From Paenibacillus prosopidis (lineage in GTDB: Bacteria > Bacillota > Bacilli > Paenibacillales > Paenibacillaceae): a stretch of 64,000 nucleotides of DNA. Numbering within the stretch: the first letter of the stretch is position 1; each line of letters starts with the position of its first letter. Shown in pieces: positions 34,302 to 44,508 of the stretch. The notes under the pieces are model-generated. The model did not search any database. It was not told where the DNA came from and saw only the letters and a list, made by a program, of their open reading frames with translations. A program made the translations under genes and the position numbers. The DNA is taken from NCBI RefSeq assembly GCF_003337375.1, contig NZ_QPJD01000009.1, positions 124,001-188,000 of the forward strand, written 5' to 3'.

Positions 34302-35363
34302 TTATTGCTCTTCATCCTGTAAGAACATGTAGATTTTCCAATTGTTGTCGGGCATTTTCTTCAAATAGTAAATGCCGTCGGATGCAACTGTTTCCTCAAT
34401 TATTTCGGTGCCTTTAGTCAAGGTTACTTTGTAGCTTCCTCCAGTTGAGTCAATCACGGCGAATCGATCTGTTTTATTCAAGACTGTAAGCGTTTGTGCA
34501 CTAATGCTCTCCATTGCAATATCATACCCCTGGTCTACAATTGCAGTTAGTTCTTCAGTAGCTGAATGGCTAAGCGCTAAATAATAACCCGTATAAAATT
34601 GCGCATGTATAGCACCAAATTGATCGTATTTTTTATCTTTAAATACTTGATTTTCCTGCTCTTCCGATTCTAAAACGGCAGTTGTGAGTATGGAGTCTTC
34701 AGGTAAAGCACTATTTTGCAAATCTAACGCACGCTGCAGCATGACGACAGCTTCAGCTCGTTTTGCATTGGCGAAAGGCTTGAATTCCGTTTCACTGACT
34801 CCCCGTACAATGCCGGCTTGACTTGCCATTAAAATGGAAGGTGTAGCGTAGTATTCAGGAACATCCGCAAATTGCTTGATTTCGCCTTCAAATTGTACGG
34901 ATGAAGAAAAAGCTCTCACAACCAATGTGGCGATCTCGCCGCGTTTTATAAGCTGATTCGGACCGAATTTTGTTTCACTAATCCCGTTTACGATCCCTAA
35001 GGAGCTGGCAATGCGAATCGGATCGGCATACCATTTTTCTTGTTCGACGTCAGTAAAAGCTGTTCCAGACGCATCGCTTGTCAGACCCAATGCGCGGACC
35101 AAAATCGAAACAAATTCCGCACGGCTAATGGAAAGGTTTGGCTTAACCGTTACATTTCCTTCTTGATCCCTATAGCCCCGTAACAGATCCGCATTTAAGA
35201 AATTGTCCAGTTCGCCATAAGCCCAGTGTTCTTCTATGTCTGTCGGAAAGTACATATCTAGTGGAGTGGCCTCTTCCGCGTACACTTGTGTGGAATGAAT
35301 AGGCAAAGCTAGAACCATAGCCAAAAGTAAACAGATAGAACCTCGAATAAATGCTGTTTTCAT
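34302..35363 (-). CDS. SLH-domain surface protein
   Basis: A 353-residue secreted protein with a signal peptide (cleavage near VYAEE) and three S-layer homology domains within about residues 40-230 (DIEEHWAYGELDNFL.., FTDVEQEKWYADPIRIA.., FADVPEYYATPSILMAS.., each with ISRAEF/IKRGEI/AKRAEA segments). SLH triplets bind pyruvylated wall polymers. The C-terminal 120 residues (AIHAQFYTGYYLAL.., KVTLTKGTEIIEE) form an unknown domain. No nearby gene points to a specific partner. Confidence 0.88.
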   Translation of the reverse strand: MKTAFIRGSICLLLAMVLALPIHSTQVYAEEATPLDMYFPTDIEEHWAYGELDNFLNADLLRGYRDQEGNVTVKPNLSISRAEFVSILVRALGLTSDASGTAFTDVEQEKWYADPIRIASSLGIVNGISETKFGPNQLIKRGEIATLVVRAFSSSVQFEGEIKQFADVPEYYATPSILMASQAGIVRGVSETEFKPFANAKRAEAVVMLQRALDLQNSALPEDSILTTAVLESEEQENQVFKDKKYDQFGAIHAQFYTGYYLALSHSATEELTAIVDQGYDIAMESISAQTLTVLNKTDRFAVIDSTGGSYKVTLTKGTEIIEETVASDGIYYLKKMPDNNWKIYMFLQDEEQ

Positions 35364-35452
35364 TAAATGTTAATCCTCTCGTTGCAGAATATTCTTCGAC
35401 TACGAGAATAGCAAATAAATATGGCTTTTCCTATCACCAAATAATGGAGCGG

Positions 35453-36217
35453 TTAGCTTGAAATAGACTGAATACAATCCTTCACGGCCTTTATTACAAT
35501 TTCGGGATCCGTAATTTGAGGAAAGTGGCCGCTGCTTGGGGCAAATACTTGTTTTCCTTGATTGCTTAAGCCGACTAAATCCTTTTGATTTTCCATGCGA
35601 ATATTATATACTTCTGTTGGCATCAGCCATTTATGCACTTTTTTACCGCCGGTGACGACATACAAAGGAATATCCGGGAAAGGAATTGCCCGATTTATTT
35701 GCTCGACCGTTTCTTTGACGTAATTTACCTCTCCTAATTTGTTGTTTTTTGAAAAAGAATCGAACAAGCCCAGCATTTTGTTCATCGTTTGAATGATCTT
35801 CCCTTGGTATTGATTGAGCGCCAGGTCATTCGGATGGCTTGCTTCCAACAATACAACGCCGCTAACTTCCTTTACATAATGTCTCGCGAATAAATTGGCA
35901 TATAAGCCGCCTAATGAATGACCAACCAACAGGTAAGGCGGCTGTATTTGCAGTTCTCTCAACATTTCTCTTAGAGATTCGACGATAGCCATCCCATGCT
36001 GAGGCTCCAAAGGCTTATCGCTGCCACCGATTCCGAAACGGTTATAAGCCACAACCGAGCTGCTTTCAGCAAGTTTAGGGATGATTTTATACCAGCCTTC
36101 CAGCGGCCCTCCGCTGCCATTGATCAAAATAACGGTAGGTCCGCCATTGCCTGCCGTAAAATACTCTAGATGTCCTTTTTGCACACGAATTTTATTTTTA
36201 CGCGGTAGTTGTATCAT
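35453..36217 (-). CDS. Alpha/beta hydrolase
   Basis: A 254-residue alpha/beta-hydrolase: oxyanion region ILINGSGGPLEGW, YNRFGIGGSDKP, nucleophile elbow GHSLGG, and C-terminal GHFPQITDP with the catalytic histidine. Likely an esterase or lactonase-type enzyme in the cytoplasm; substrate unknown. ATG 36217 follows AGGAGG closely, so I prefer it to the in-frame codon ten residues upstream. A hairpin leader like that of arsB precedes the site. Confidence 0.85.
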   Translation of the reverse strand: MIQLPRKNKIRVQKGHLEYFTAGNGGPTVILINGSGGPLEGWYKIIPKLAESSSVVAYNRFGIGGSDKPLEPQHGMAIVESLREMLRELQIQPPYLLVGHSLGGLYANLFARHYVKEVSGVVLLEASHPNDLALNQYQGKIIQTMNKMLGLFDSFSKNNKLGEVNYVKETVEQINRAIPFPDIPLYVVTGGKKVHKWLMPTEVYNIRMENQKDLVGLSNQGKQVFAPSSGHFPQITDPEIVIKAVKDCIQSISS

Positions 36218-36224
36218 TTTCAAT

Positions 36225-36269
36225 CCTCCTAAAGTTTTGCGAAGCAAAAATATCTTCGTAAGGATTAGC
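36225..36269 (-). promoter_or_regulatory. Hairpin leader element before the hydrolase gene
   Basis: On the minus strand: GCTAATCCTTACGAAGATA, then hairpin TTTTGC-TTC-GCAAAA, then CTTTAGGAGG. Sequence, spacing and position match the element before arsB (GCTNATNCTTACGAAG, hairpin, AGGAGG), although the two genes are unrelated. Confidence 0.5.
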
Positions 36270-36400
36270 TTTTTTTGCAGGTGGCATTTCTTTACATACG
36301 CATTTTAATGGCTTTCGGTTTCTCCAGAACATATTCTCCCAGCGGTGGACGTAGAGATAAGAAAAGCAACTAAGACTCATAATGAAGGTGGAATGCGCCC

Positions 36401-39400
36401 TTGGAAACGCAGGCTTACCGACCGACATGTCATGTGCGTTTTGTTACGGCTGCTGCCTTATACGATGGTCATGATGCTTCCATTAATATTATGAGACGGA
36501 TTCTCCAGGCATCCGGTGCGGAAGTCATTCACCTGGGACATAACCGGTCTGTAGAAGAAGTGGTGAATGCGGCGATTCAAGAGGATGTACAGGGAATAGC
36601 CATTAGCACTTACCAGGGCGGCCATGTAGAGTATTTGAAATACATGTATGACTTGCTCCAAAAGGAGGGAGCGGGCCATATTCATATCTTTGCCGGCGGC
36701 GGAGGTGTAATTGTCCCTGCCGAGATCAAGGAATTGAGCGCATACGGCATCGCCAAGATCTTTTCACCGGACGATGGACGTGCGCTGGGATTGCAGGGCA
36801 TGATCAACTATATGCTTCGAAAATCTGATTTTCCGACACCTAAGCGGCTTGAGAAAGAGTTGGCCGGTTTACAGGTAAACAACTGGGGCTCTATAGCAAA
36901 ATTGATTACGCTTGCGGAGGAGGCTGCAAAGAAAGACGGAGCTAATGGATCCGTTAGTGCTGCCTTGAAGCCATTGAAAGCGGACGCGCCGGCAATTCCC
37001 GTTTTGGGGGTAACAGGAACGGGCGGAGCGGGCAAAAGCTCGTTGACCGACGAGTTGGTACGCCGTTTTCTCGAACAATTCCCGGACCGTTCTGTTGCTA
37101 TCATTTCCGTCGATCCTTCCAAGATGAAGACAAGAGGCGCATTGCTCGGTGACCGCATCCGGATGAATGCGATAAATAGTTCCCGCGTTTATCTGCGCAG
37201 CATGGCGACCCGGAGCTCCAAATCAGAGCTAAGCGATGCCACCTATGAAGCTGTAGCTATTGTGAAAGCTGCCGGATTTGATTTTGTTATTGTTGAAACA
37301 AGCGGGATCGGACAGGGCGACTCCAGAATCGTCGAGCTGTGTGATGTAGCAATGTACGTCATGACAAGCGAATTCGGGGCAGCGACCCAGCTGGAAAAAA
37401 TCGATATGATCGACTTTGCGGATGTGATCGTCATTAATAAGTTTGAACGCAGGGGATCCGAAGATGCGCTGCGGGACGTACGCAAGCAATTCAAGCGCAG
37501 CCGCCAGTTGTTCGAGGTTCCGGACGATGAGCTGCCCGTATTCGGGACGATTGCCAGTCAATTCAATGATCCGGGAATCAACGTTTTGTTTGCCAGCCTT
37601 ATGAAGATCGTGGAAAAGAAAACCGGCGGCATTTGGCCAACAACGTACAATGACAAAATTCAAAAAGGGACGAAGAAAAACAACATTATTTCACAGGATA
37701 GAACCGGATACTTGGGAGAAATCATCCAAACCGTTCGTGAGTACAAGAAATTTCTGGAGGAACAAGTTGCGGTTACTCGAAAGCTGTCCCAGTTAAGGGG
37801 AACCAAACAACTGGTGGAAGCCGACCATGGACGAGTCATGACGGAGGTTGAGGCTCAACGTTTTTTAGCAAAGCTGGACGAAATGCTAGTCAATTACGAA
37901 TCCAAGCTCCATCCGGAATGCAAAAAAATGTTGGAGGAGTGGCCGAAGACCAGAGAAGCGTATAAGCAGGATGAATTGGTCACCAAGGTTCGCAGCAAGG
38001 AAATACGCACGGATTTATATACGGAATCGTTGTCTGGCAATAAGATTCCGAGAGTCAGCTTGCCAAAATGGGAGGATGACGGGGAAATACTGCGCTGGCT
38101 GCTTTCAGAAAACCTGCCTGGTTATTTTCCGTATACAGCGGGCGTATTCCCGTTCAAACGGACGAATGAAGATCCGAAGCGCCAATTTGCCGGAGAGGGC
38201 ACGCCGGAGCGCACGAACCGCCGTTTCCATTATTTATGCCAAAATGAAGAGGCCAAGCGATTGTCGACCGCCTTTGACAGCGTCACCCTGTACGGGCAAG
38301 ACCCTGATTACCGTCCTGACATTTACGGGAAAATCGGGAACAGCGGCGTGAATGTATGCACGTTGGACGATATGAAGAAATTGTTTGACGGCTTTGATTT
38401 ATGCCATCCTTCCGCCAGCGTTTCGATGACCATCAATGGACCGGCACCGATTATTTTGGCGATGTATATGAACACCGCCATCCATCAGCAGGTTGAAAGG
38501 TTTGTGGAAAAGTACCACAGGCAGCCTAGTCAAGAGGAGTATGCAAGTATTAAATCGTTCACCCTGCAAACGGTGCGAGGTACCGTTCAAGCGGATATTT
38601 TAAAAGAAGACCAAGGGCAAAACACGTGCATCTTCTCTACCGAGTTTGCATTGAAAATGATGGGCGATATCCAGAAGTACTTTATCGATCATAAAGTGCG
38701 CAATTACTATTCCGTGAGCATCAGCGGCTATCATATTGCCGAAGCGGGTGCCAATCCTATTTCCCAATTGGCGTTTACGCTGGCGAATGGTTTTACTTAT
38801 GTGGAGTACTACTTAAGCCGGGGGATGCATATCGATGATTTTGCGCCAAATCTCTCCTATTTTTTCAGTAATGGTTTAGATGCAGAATATACAGTTATGG
38901 GCCGCGTGGCGCGCCGGATTTGGTCTACAGTCATTAAATATAAATACAAAGGAAACGACCGCAGTCAAAAACTGAAGTACCATATCCAAACCTCCGGCCG
39001 CTCCCTGCACGCCCAAGAAATGGATTTCAATGATATCCGCACAACTCTGCAAGCGTTGATTGCGATTCATGACAACTGTAACTCGCTGCATACAAACGCC
39101 TACGATGAAGCGATTACTACGCCGACTGAGAACTCCGTAAGGCGGGCTATGGCGATCCAAATGATTATTAATAAAGAACTCGGCCTCGCGAAAAACGAAA
39201 ATCCGCTGCAAGGCTCCTTTATAATAGATGAGCTAACCGAGCTCGTTGAAGAAGCGGTACTGGCTGAATTTCAGCGTATTCACGATCGCGGGGGAGTGCT
39301 CGGAGCGATGGAGACCCAATATCAGCGCGGCAAAATTCAAGAGGAATCCCTTCATTATGAGCATATGAAGCATTCGGGACAATTGCCTATTATCGGCGTG

Positions 39401-39676
39401 AACACATTCATTAATCCGAATGCTGACGAAACTGCCTATGAAATTGAATTAGCCCGTTCGACGGAAGCAGAAAAACAAACCCAGATCGCTAATCTGGCGG
39501 CTTTCCGGCTGCGGAACCAAAGCGAGTGTCCTGCGGCTCTTGAACGGCTGAAACAGGTTGCCCTGGAAAACGGGAATATTTTCGAAGAGTTAATGGAAAC
39601 AGTTAAGGTAGCATCCCTTGGACAGATCACAAACGCTTTATTTGAGGTAGGTGGACAATACCGCAGAAATATGTAG
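36401..39676 (+). CDS. icmF: Fused isobutyryl-CoA mutase IcmF
   Basis: A 1091-residue fusion protein. Residues 10-140 are a B12-binding domain with the DGHD motif (22-25); about 195-415 a MeaB-like G-protein chaperone with P-loop [11 protein letters not shown]; about 560-1080 the acyl-CoA mutase TIM barrel ([81 protein letters not shown]). IcmF interconverts isobutyryl-CoA and butyryl-CoA, or related pivalyl/isovaleryl pairs, with adenosylcobalamin, and the G domain guards cofactor loading. TTG start with AAGGTGG upstream. No B12 riboswitch is seen in the 153-base leader. Confidence 0.95.
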   Translation: METQAYRPTCHVRFVTAAALYDGHDASINIMRRILQASGAEVIHLGHNRSVEEVVNAAIQEDVQGIAISTYQGGHVEYLKYMYDLLQKEGAGHIHIFAGGGGVIVPAEIKELSAYGIAKIFSPDDGRALGLQGMINYMLRKSDFPTPKRLEKELAGLQVNNWGSIAKLITLAEEAAKKDGANGSVSAALKPLKADAPAIPVLGVTGTGGAGKSSLTDELVRRFLEQFPDRSVAIISVDPSKMKTRGALLGDRIRMNAINSSRVYLRSMATRSSKSELSDATYEAVAIVKAAGFDFVIVETSGIGQGDSRIVELCDVAMYVMTSEFGAATQLEKIDMIDFADVIVINKFERRGSEDALRDVRKQFKRSRQLFEVPDDELPVFGTIASQFNDPGINVLFASLMKIVEKKTGGIWPTTYNDKIQKGTKKNNIISQDRTGYLGEIIQTVREYKKFLEEQVAVTRKLSQLRGTKQLVEADHGRVMTEVEAQRFLAKLDEMLVNYESKLHPECKKMLEEWPKTREAYKQDELVTKVRSKEIRTDLYTESLSGNKIPRVSLPKWEDDGEILRWLLSENLPGYFPYTAGVFPFKRTNEDPKRQFAGEGTPERTNRRFHYLCQNEEAKRLSTAFDSVTLYGQDPDYRPDIYGKIGNSGVNVCTLDDMKKLFDGFDLCHPSASVSMTINGPAPIILAMYMNTAIHQQVERFVEKYHRQPSQEEYASIKSFTLQTVRGTVQADILKEDQGQNTCIFSTEFALKMMGDIQKYFIDHKVRNYYSVSISGYHIAEAGANPISQLAFTLANGFTYVEYYLSRGMHIDDFAPNLSYFFSNGLDAEYTVMGRVARRIWSTVIKYKYKGNDRSQKLKYHIQTSGRSLHAQEMDFNDIRTTLQALIAIHDNCNSLHTNAYDEAITTPTENSVRRAMAIQMIINKELGLAKNENPLQGSFIIDELTELVEEAVLAEFQRIHDRGGVLGAMETQYQRGKIQEESLHYEHMKHSGQLPIIGVNTFINPNADETAYEIELARSTEAEKQTQIANLAAFRLRNQSECPAALERLKQVALENGNIFEELMETVKVASLGQITNALFEVGGQYRRNM

Positions 39677-39729
39677 TTGGTTACCTTGAAGAGTATTGGA
39701 TAATTTAGAAGATACAAGGGACATGGCAA

Positions 39730-39764
39730 AACAGGCTTCTGCTATTTACATGCGGAAGCCTGTT
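39730..39764 (+). terminator. Hairpin after icmF
   Basis: AACAGGCTTC pairs with GAAGCCTGTT around a 15-base loop; no T-run, so a weak terminator or 3' stabiliser. Confidence 0.45.
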
Positions 39765-39797
39765 GAACCTATGCCAGTCTGATTTTGCAATAGGGGG

Positions 39798-40091
39798 TCA
39801 GCTGCACATGGTTGTTGGTTTTACAGCGGCATTGAAAGCGGCGCGATTATCCCATAAAAACGAGATGACACTGTTACGGTCCTCAAAAAACAATTCACTA
39901 TCGTCTACGTAGTCTTGACCAAGTCCGTGTACGCTGAAACGATTTTCGGGATAGTGCATTAAAGTCCATTGTCCCCCGCGCTTGCGATCTTCAAACACAA
40001 GATAAAATTTTTCGCCTGCAGCATCCCATTGCGACAAAGAGGCAAAGTTGTCCAAAATAAACTCAATGTCAATTTTCTTTTTAATTAGCAT
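39798..40091 (-). CDS. Hypothetical 97-residue protein
   Basis: A small cytoplasmic protein with a lysine-rich start (MLIKKKIDIEFILDNFASL), a beta-rich core (KFYLVFEDRKRGGQWTLMHY, FSVHGLGQDYVDDSE) and an alanine-rich helix at the end. No family recognised. AAAGGGTGA lies upstream of the ATG. It converges with icmF and stands alone. Confidence 0.6.
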   Translation of the reverse strand: MLIKKKIDIEFILDNFASLSQWDAAGEKFYLVFEDRKRGGQWTLMHYPENRFSVHGLGQDYVDDSELFFEDRNSVISFLWDNRAAFNAAVKPTTMCS

Positions 40092-40266
40092 GGTCCATCA
40101 CCCTTTTTCTTTTAGATAGAAGTTGGTATATTTCAGCGGTTATTTGCATACGGACAAGAAAAGATTAAATGAAAATGCCGAAAAAGTATGTCAAACGATA
40201 GGAAGGGTTTATGGGATTGTTTGTCGAAAATTGCGAATCCGCTTTCTGGAGGTTGAAAAAGCAAAG

Positions 40267-40295
40267 AAGGAGCAAGCCTCAGCGGCTTGCTCCTT
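40267..40295. terminator. Terminator after the MFS gene
   Basis: AAGGAGCAAGCC and GGCTTGCTCCTT pair perfectly around a 5-base loop. A T-run follows in the plus direction (TTTTGTT) and a TTCTTTG in the minus direction, so it can serve the minus-strand MFS gene. Confidence 0.65.
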
Positions 40296-40319
40296 TTGTT
40301 ACTTCTCTGTGCGAATGGT

Positions 40320-41516
40320 TTAGGTACCCGTTTTCAGCAAGTTTCGTTCTGCCGTCTTCCGGCGGGAGCGGGATCGGGATATTCCGAAGGATGCGGCGGC
40401 TGTACCCGCTGCGATGATTACGCTAAGCGCTCCGATCCAGCTGATGGACGTCAGCGACGTTTTCTCTACGACGACGCCCCCAATTCCCGCACCTGCAGCC
40501 ATTGCAAGCTGCAGAACCGAAGTGTTCAGGCTTAGCATGATACCGGAAGCTTCCGGAGCAAGAGTAATTAAATGATACTGCTGAGTCGGACCCGACGACC
40601 AGGCAGAGAACGCCCATAACATGAGCAGCGGGAACACGACGGCCGGGGATTGGCCTGCAAGTGAAAGCAGGACAAGAGCAATTGCATGGAACAGCATTCC
40701 GCTGACCAACGTACGGGGAACTCCCCATTTATCTGTGCTAAAACCTCCTAATTTGGATCCGATCAAGCTGGCGATGCCGAATGCGAACAGCCCTGCACTC
40801 ACTCCTTGTTCGGTTAATCGCGTTACCGTAAGAAGAAAAGGCGAAATGTAAGTGTAGACGATGGAATATCCGGCGATCCAGAAGAAGGTTACCAACAAGG
40901 CTGCGACGATTCTCGGTTTCTTCAGAAGCGCAAGCTGTTTGCTCAGCGGTACCGGTTCCTCGCCCTCCGTTCGAGGAATCGAGAAGAGAATAACGAGCAT
41001 GGCCGCTAGTCCCAATATGCCGATTCCCGCGAAAATTAGCTTCCAGTCATAAACGGATGCGATAAGTCTTCCAAGAGGCACACCAACGATAAGGGAGGTA
41101 CTAAAGCCCATTACCAGCGTCGCGATAGCGCTCCCCTGCTTTTCGGGCGGAGCCAGTTTGGAAGCTACGGTCAATGCCGTAACGACGAATACCCCGGTGC
41201 TTAGAGCCAAGATGATTCTGGATATGACCAGGAATTCAAATCCTGGCAATGCAACGGCAATTCCATTTCCTATTGCGAATAATCCAAGCGAGTAGAGCAG
41301 CAGCTTCCGTCGCTCCATACGTGCCGTTACGGCCATAAGGAATGGGGTACCGAAAGCATAAGCGAGCGAAAAAACGGTAATAAGCTGACCGGCCGCAGAA
41401 ACCGACACCTCCGTGTCCGCGGCAACTTTATCCAAAATGCCTGCGATAATAAATTCGGACGTTCCAACCAAAAAACTGATGACGGCCAACATGTAGATTT
41501 TCCAAGCGTTCGACAT
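40320..41516 (-). CDS. MFS transporter (AraJ/YdhP type)
   Basis: A 398-residue, 12-helix MFS protein with VGTSEFIIAGILDKVAADTEVSVSAAGQLIT at the start and MERRKLLLYSLGLF in the first loop, the hallmark of the AraJ/YdhP drug- and sugar-efflux subgroup. It lies 70 bases downstream of an ArsR-type regulator gene on the same strand, which probably controls it. AGAGGTG precedes the ATG. Confidence 0.85.
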   Translation of the reverse strand: MSNAWKIYMLAVISFLVGTSEFIIAGILDKVAADTEVSVSAAGQLITVFSLAYAFGTPFLMAVTARMERRKLLLYSLGLFAIGNGIAVALPGFEFLVISRIILALSTGVFVVTALTVASKLAPPEKQGSAIATLVMGFSTSLIVGVPLGRLIASVYDWKLIFAGIGILGLAAMLVILFSIPRTEGEEPVPLSKQLALLKKPRIVAALLVTFFWIAGYSIVYTYISPFLLTVTRLTEQGVSAGLFAFGIASLIGSKLGGFSTDKWGVPRTLVSGMLFHAIALVLLSLAGQSPAVVFPLLMLWAFSAWSSGPTQQYHLITLAPEASGIMLSLNTSVLQLAMAAGAGIGGVVVEKTSLTSISWIGALSVIIAAGTAAASFGISRSRSRRKTAERNLLKTGT

Positions 41517-41555
41517 GATTGTTGCGCACCTCTCTCTACTCCATTATTTTTATAT

Positions 41556-41571
41556 TTCTAAATATATAGAA
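41556..41571. promoter_or_regulatory. Dyad between ArsR-type gene and MFS gene
   Basis: TTCTA and TAGAA with 6 bases between, in an A/T-rich gap. The size suits an ArsR-family half-site pair, but support is only the symmetry and position. Confidence 0.3.
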
Positions 41572-41586
41572 GTAAAATCAAAAAAA

Positions 41587-41868
41587 TTACTCCAACAAAA
41601 AGGGGGCGTACTTTTGCGCCATATCACGGTTCACACTGTAGAAGATGTACGTTCCATCCTTGCGGAGATTCAACAAACCGCAATCGGTCAATTGCTTCAG
41701 GTGATGAGAGAGCGTCGAGCCGGCGACGGATTCCAGCTTGCTTCCGATATCGGAGCAGCACAGATTCCGCTCTTCGGTAAGCAGCAGAGCGATTTTGAGC
41801 CGGGTCGGTTCCCCGAGTGCTTTGTATATTTTGACGGCTTGCCGTACTTCCGCGTTATCTTCCACCAT
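41587..41868 (-). CDS. ArsR family transcriptional regulator
   Basis: A 93-residue winged-helix regulator: IYKALGEPTRLKIALLL, recognition region SVAGSTLSHHLKQLTDCGLL, and the wing GTYIFYSVN. Cysteines (NLCCSD) lie where ArsR proteins bind metal, so a thiophilic metal or oxidant signal is possible. ATG 41868 is chosen because AGGTGAGG sits just upstream; the longer frame adds 33 residues with no site. Probable regulator of the MFS gene downstream. Confidence 0.8.
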   Translation of the reverse strand: MVEDNAEVRQAVKIYKALGEPTRLKIALLLTEERNLCCSDIGSKLESVAGSTLSHHLKQLTDCGLLNLRKDGTYIFYSVNRDMAQKYAPFLLE

Positions 41869-42057
41869 CGGAACCTCACCTTTTCCAGTTGTTGTTATTT
41901 CTATATCTGTCGAAATTAAAATACCATATCTTATCACGAAAGTAAACAGGCAAGAAAAAAGTTTCAATATTCAGGTTGACGTCGCAGAAGCTTGGTGTTT
42001 AATGTAAAAGGATATTATCCTTTGGAGCATCAATTTGTAGGAAGGGAGGAGCATCAG

Positions 42058-42531
42058 ATGTCTGATATGCTCGTAAAGCTCTATCAGCTTCCGGAGCTGG
42101 AACCTGTTATTAAACAGCTTGCCGATAATGGCATTGAAATCCGCCGCGCGATAGCACCTGAAAAGCATGTTGTCGTCGACTGGGTCAGACAGCATTTTAA
42201 CGAAGGCTGGGCTAGCGAATGCGAGGTTGCGTTTGCAAACCAACCGGTATCCTGTTATATAGCCGTTAAGCAAGGCGCTTTGATTGGATTTGGCTGCTAC
42301 GAGGCGACGTGCAAAAACTTTTTTGGACCGACAGGCGTGTCTGTGAACGAACGTAAGCTTGGTGCAGGAAAAGGGCTGCTGTTAGCTTGCTTGCATGCCA
42401 TGAGAGCGCTCGGCTACGGCTATGCCGTTATCGGGAGCGCGGGACCAAAGGAATATTACAGCAGAATCGTTGGCGCTACGGTTATTGAAGACTCCACACC
42501 TGGTATATATAAAGGCATGCTTAAGCTTTAA
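42058..42531 (+). CDS. GNAT family acetyltransferase
   Basis: A 157-residue GNAT-like protein with a GFGCYEAT strand and an acetyl-CoA loop region around VNERKLGAGKGLLLACLHAMRALGY, followed by YYSRIVGATVIEDS. It would acetylate a small amine; substrate unknown. ATG 42058 follows GGAGGAG; the longer frame upstream has no such site. Confidence 0.7.
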   Translation: MSDMLVKLYQLPELEPVIKQLADNGIEIRRAIAPEKHVVVDWVRQHFNEGWASECEVAFANQPVSCYIAVKQGALIGFGCYEATCKNFFGPTGVSVNERKLGAGKGLLLACLHAMRALGYGYAVIGSAGPKEYYSRIVGATVIEDSTPGIYKGMLKL

Positions 42532-42552
42532 ACGTAAATGGCAGTTCTTGAG

Positions 42553-42588
42553 AAAAAGCAGCTCTTCCCAGGAAGAACTGCTTTTTTA
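42553..42588. terminator. Bidirectional terminator between GNAT gene and tlp
   Basis: AAAAAGCAG-C-TCTTCC pairs with GGAAGA-A-CTGCTTTTTT around a CA loop, A/T-rich on both sides. Confidence 0.8.
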
Positions 42589-42611
42589 TTGAATGCTTTA
42601 GAATGACGCTT

Positions 42612-42827
42612 CTACTGTCCGGCTTCGTCTTTTTTTTCTTCTACGAAACCATTAATGCTCGCTCTGCGCCGTTCATTTTTCGCTTCAAGAATTTGCTTTT
42701 CATCAGCGGAAATTTCATTTGCGTGTTCATCCAGGTAATCTTCAGTATCCTGCAGATTAGCTATGGTGTGGTCGATATGCTGCTGCAGGTGCACCTCATT
42801 ATCTGCACGATTGTCGGGCTTAGCCAA
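42612..42827 (-). CDS. tlp: Small acid-soluble spore protein Tlp
   Basis: A 71-residue protein matching Tlp: MAKPDNRADNEVHLQQHIDHTI, NLQDTEDYLDEHANEIS and KQILEAKNERRRASI. Tlp is a minor SASP packed into the spore core. It starts with TTG behind AAAGGAGG. A perfect-looking sigma-G promoter lies upstream, so the gene should be expressed in the forespore. Confidence 0.93.
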   Translation of the reverse strand: MAKPDNRADNEVHLQQHIDHTIANLQDTEDYLDEHANEISADEKQILEAKNERRRASINGFVEEKKDEAGQ

Positions 42828-42863
42828 AGTATTTCCTCCTTTCCCATTACATAAATACCTCGT

Positions 42864-42893
42864 TAAGATGACCCAAATTGAGCGATGCTATGC
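42864..42893 (-). promoter_or_regulatory. Sigma-G-type forespore promoter of tlp
   Basis: On the minus strand: -35 GCATA (42893-42889), 18-base spacer, -10 CATCTTA (42870-42864). Both match the sigma-G consensus (gHATR and CATnHTA) and the site lies 37 bases from the tlp start. Confidence 0.75.
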
Positions 42894-42995
42894 CAAAAAA
42901 ACGCATGATACGGTTGTAAAAAAACAGGCACGATTTTACTCATAGGATGAATATGGTACACTACCTGTGAAATTGGAAAAAGGAGGTATAGCCGA

Positions 42996-44360
42996 ATGTC
43001 CAATTTGTTCAAGGGGGTTTTCAAAAAGCAAGCCCTCTTTGGTCCCAGCATCCAGATCGATCCCTCATTTCCCTATTATCAACAGCGGTCACCGGAAAGT
43101 ATAGTCGAGGAAATCGAGCTTTCCGGTTACAAAAGCGTTCATTATTTTGTAGTAAATGAACATGTGGTTAATGAAAGGCTCATCGAGTCTTTCCATCATA
43201 GAGGAATTCCGGTATGGGCAATGGTTATCGGCAATGGCACTTTTTCTACCGAACGGTTTCCGGAAGAATGGCCTTCGTGGCAGATGAAGCTGTTAAAGGA
43301 AACGAATGACGGCTTCTGGCGGTTTTCGCCTTTAAGTGAAGGGTACGTACAGTGGAAAAGAGCGGCAATGGCTAGACTAGTCACGGAATATCCTTTCGAC
43401 GGGATCGAAATCGCCGAGCCGTATTTTCCGGAGTGGGGCGGTATAAAACGAGGCGTTTACGGTGATGTCGGGCCGCATGCGCAAGCTGCTTTCCGAGAAC
43501 GATACGGAATTGAAATGCCTGAGTTTGTAAACGCTAAAGCACCAAATTATTACCTTCGGGATCGAGATACGTACCGCAAATGGATAGATTTTCGCGTGGA
43601 AGCAGTCAATGGCTTTATAGACGAAATGATTAACGGAAAAGGGGGAGTTCGTGAGTTAAGGCCGGATATTGCTGTATCCACATGGTCTCTTGCCATCAAC
43701 GCTGGTCCGGATAGCTTAGAACGTCTCAGGGAAGATCAAGGATTGGATGCGCCGTCAATGATCGCCAAAGTGCGGCCGGATATTCATTATTTACAAACGC
43801 ATTGGCCCGACTGGACCCGGGGCGATCTCCCGGCGGATTACGTAAGGAGCTACCACCCTTTTGTCGACCAAATCCGCAGCCGGTTTCCTGGGCTTCCGCT
43901 TGCCGTTCAGGCGGATATCGGATCGGCGCGGCATATGATCAAGGGCGCGAGCTGGCTGCAAGAATTCAGCCGCACGGCCTTCGCGCTAGGTTTGGCAGCA
44001 TGGACAGCTTATGAGTATCATACCGGCGGATATATGTATGAGGAGAAGCCGATTCCGATACATAGCGAGCGAAAAGGCAGAAGCTTAGTCGTTTTGTCCT
44101 TCAACAAACGGATTGACGAACATTCCGCCATGAACAGCGCTAACTATACGGTTTGGAGCAACGGGCGCGCTATCCCGGTTGCATGGGAATCCATCATAGT
44201 AGACGGGAACCGGATCATCCTTCGTTCCGGGCAGCTTCCACCACATTCATTTGTGTTAGAGCTGAACCATATTCAGGATACGCCGGATCGGTGGCTGTTT
44301 CGGGAGATAGCAGCGAATACCATTCCCGCAGGGACGAAAATGACCATTTTGGGAGTGTGA
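42996..44360 (+). CDS. TIM-barrel glycosidase-like protein
   Basis: A 454-residue cytoplasmic protein. Residues about 15-365 look like a glycosidase-type TIM barrel (YKSVHYFVVNEH, GIPVWAMVIGNGTF, PFDGIEIAEPYFPEWGG, DIAVSTWSLAINAG, IHYLQTHWPDW, GLPLAVQADIGS, AWTAYEYHTGGYMYE), with a beta-sandwich end (VVLSFNKRIDEHSAMNSANYTVWSNG). The acidic residues in EIAEPYF and YEYHT could be catalytic. I cannot name the family or substrate. AAGGAGG lies at good distance from the ATG. It has its own unit downstream of the tlp promoter region. Confidence 0.6.
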   Translation: MSNLFKGVFKKQALFGPSIQIDPSFPYYQQRSPESIVEEIELSGYKSVHYFVVNEHVVNERLIESFHHRGIPVWAMVIGNGTFSTERFPEEWPSWQMKLLKETNDGFWRFSPLSEGYVQWKRAAMARLVTEYPFDGIEIAEPYFPEWGGIKRGVYGDVGPHAQAAFRERYGIEMPEFVNAKAPNYYLRDRDTYRKWIDFRVEAVNGFIDEMINGKGGVRELRPDIAVSTWSLAINAGPDSLERLREDQGLDAPSMIAKVRPDIHYLQTHWPDWTRGDLPADYVRSYHPFVDQIRSRFPGLPLAVQADIGSARHMIKGASWLQEFSRTAFALGLAAWTAYEYHTGGYMYEEKPIPIHSERKGRSLVVLSFNKRIDEHSAMNSANYTVWSNGRAIPVAWESIIVDGNRIILRSGQLPPHSFVLELNHIQDTPDRWLFREIAANTIPAGTKMTILGV

Positions 44361-44508
44361 CATTAGGGAGTAGATACTGCATAATAGGACAATGAAGCTA
44401 ATAGAAAGCCGCAGCTAAGAGGCAGGAGATCGTAGATGTTCTTTACCATCAACATAGTATATACTATGCTCAGGCAGCAGACATCCGGGTGAGATAAGGG
44501 GTCAGAGC

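Noticed and set aside
36248..36400. B12 riboswitch upstream of icmF
   Set aside because: IcmF needs adenosylcobalamin, so I looked for one, but no B12-box or matching fold is visible in this short leader.
41992..42057. N-terminal 22 extra codons of the GNAT gene
   Set aside because: The extension has no ribosome site, whereas ATG 42058 follows GGAGGAG.
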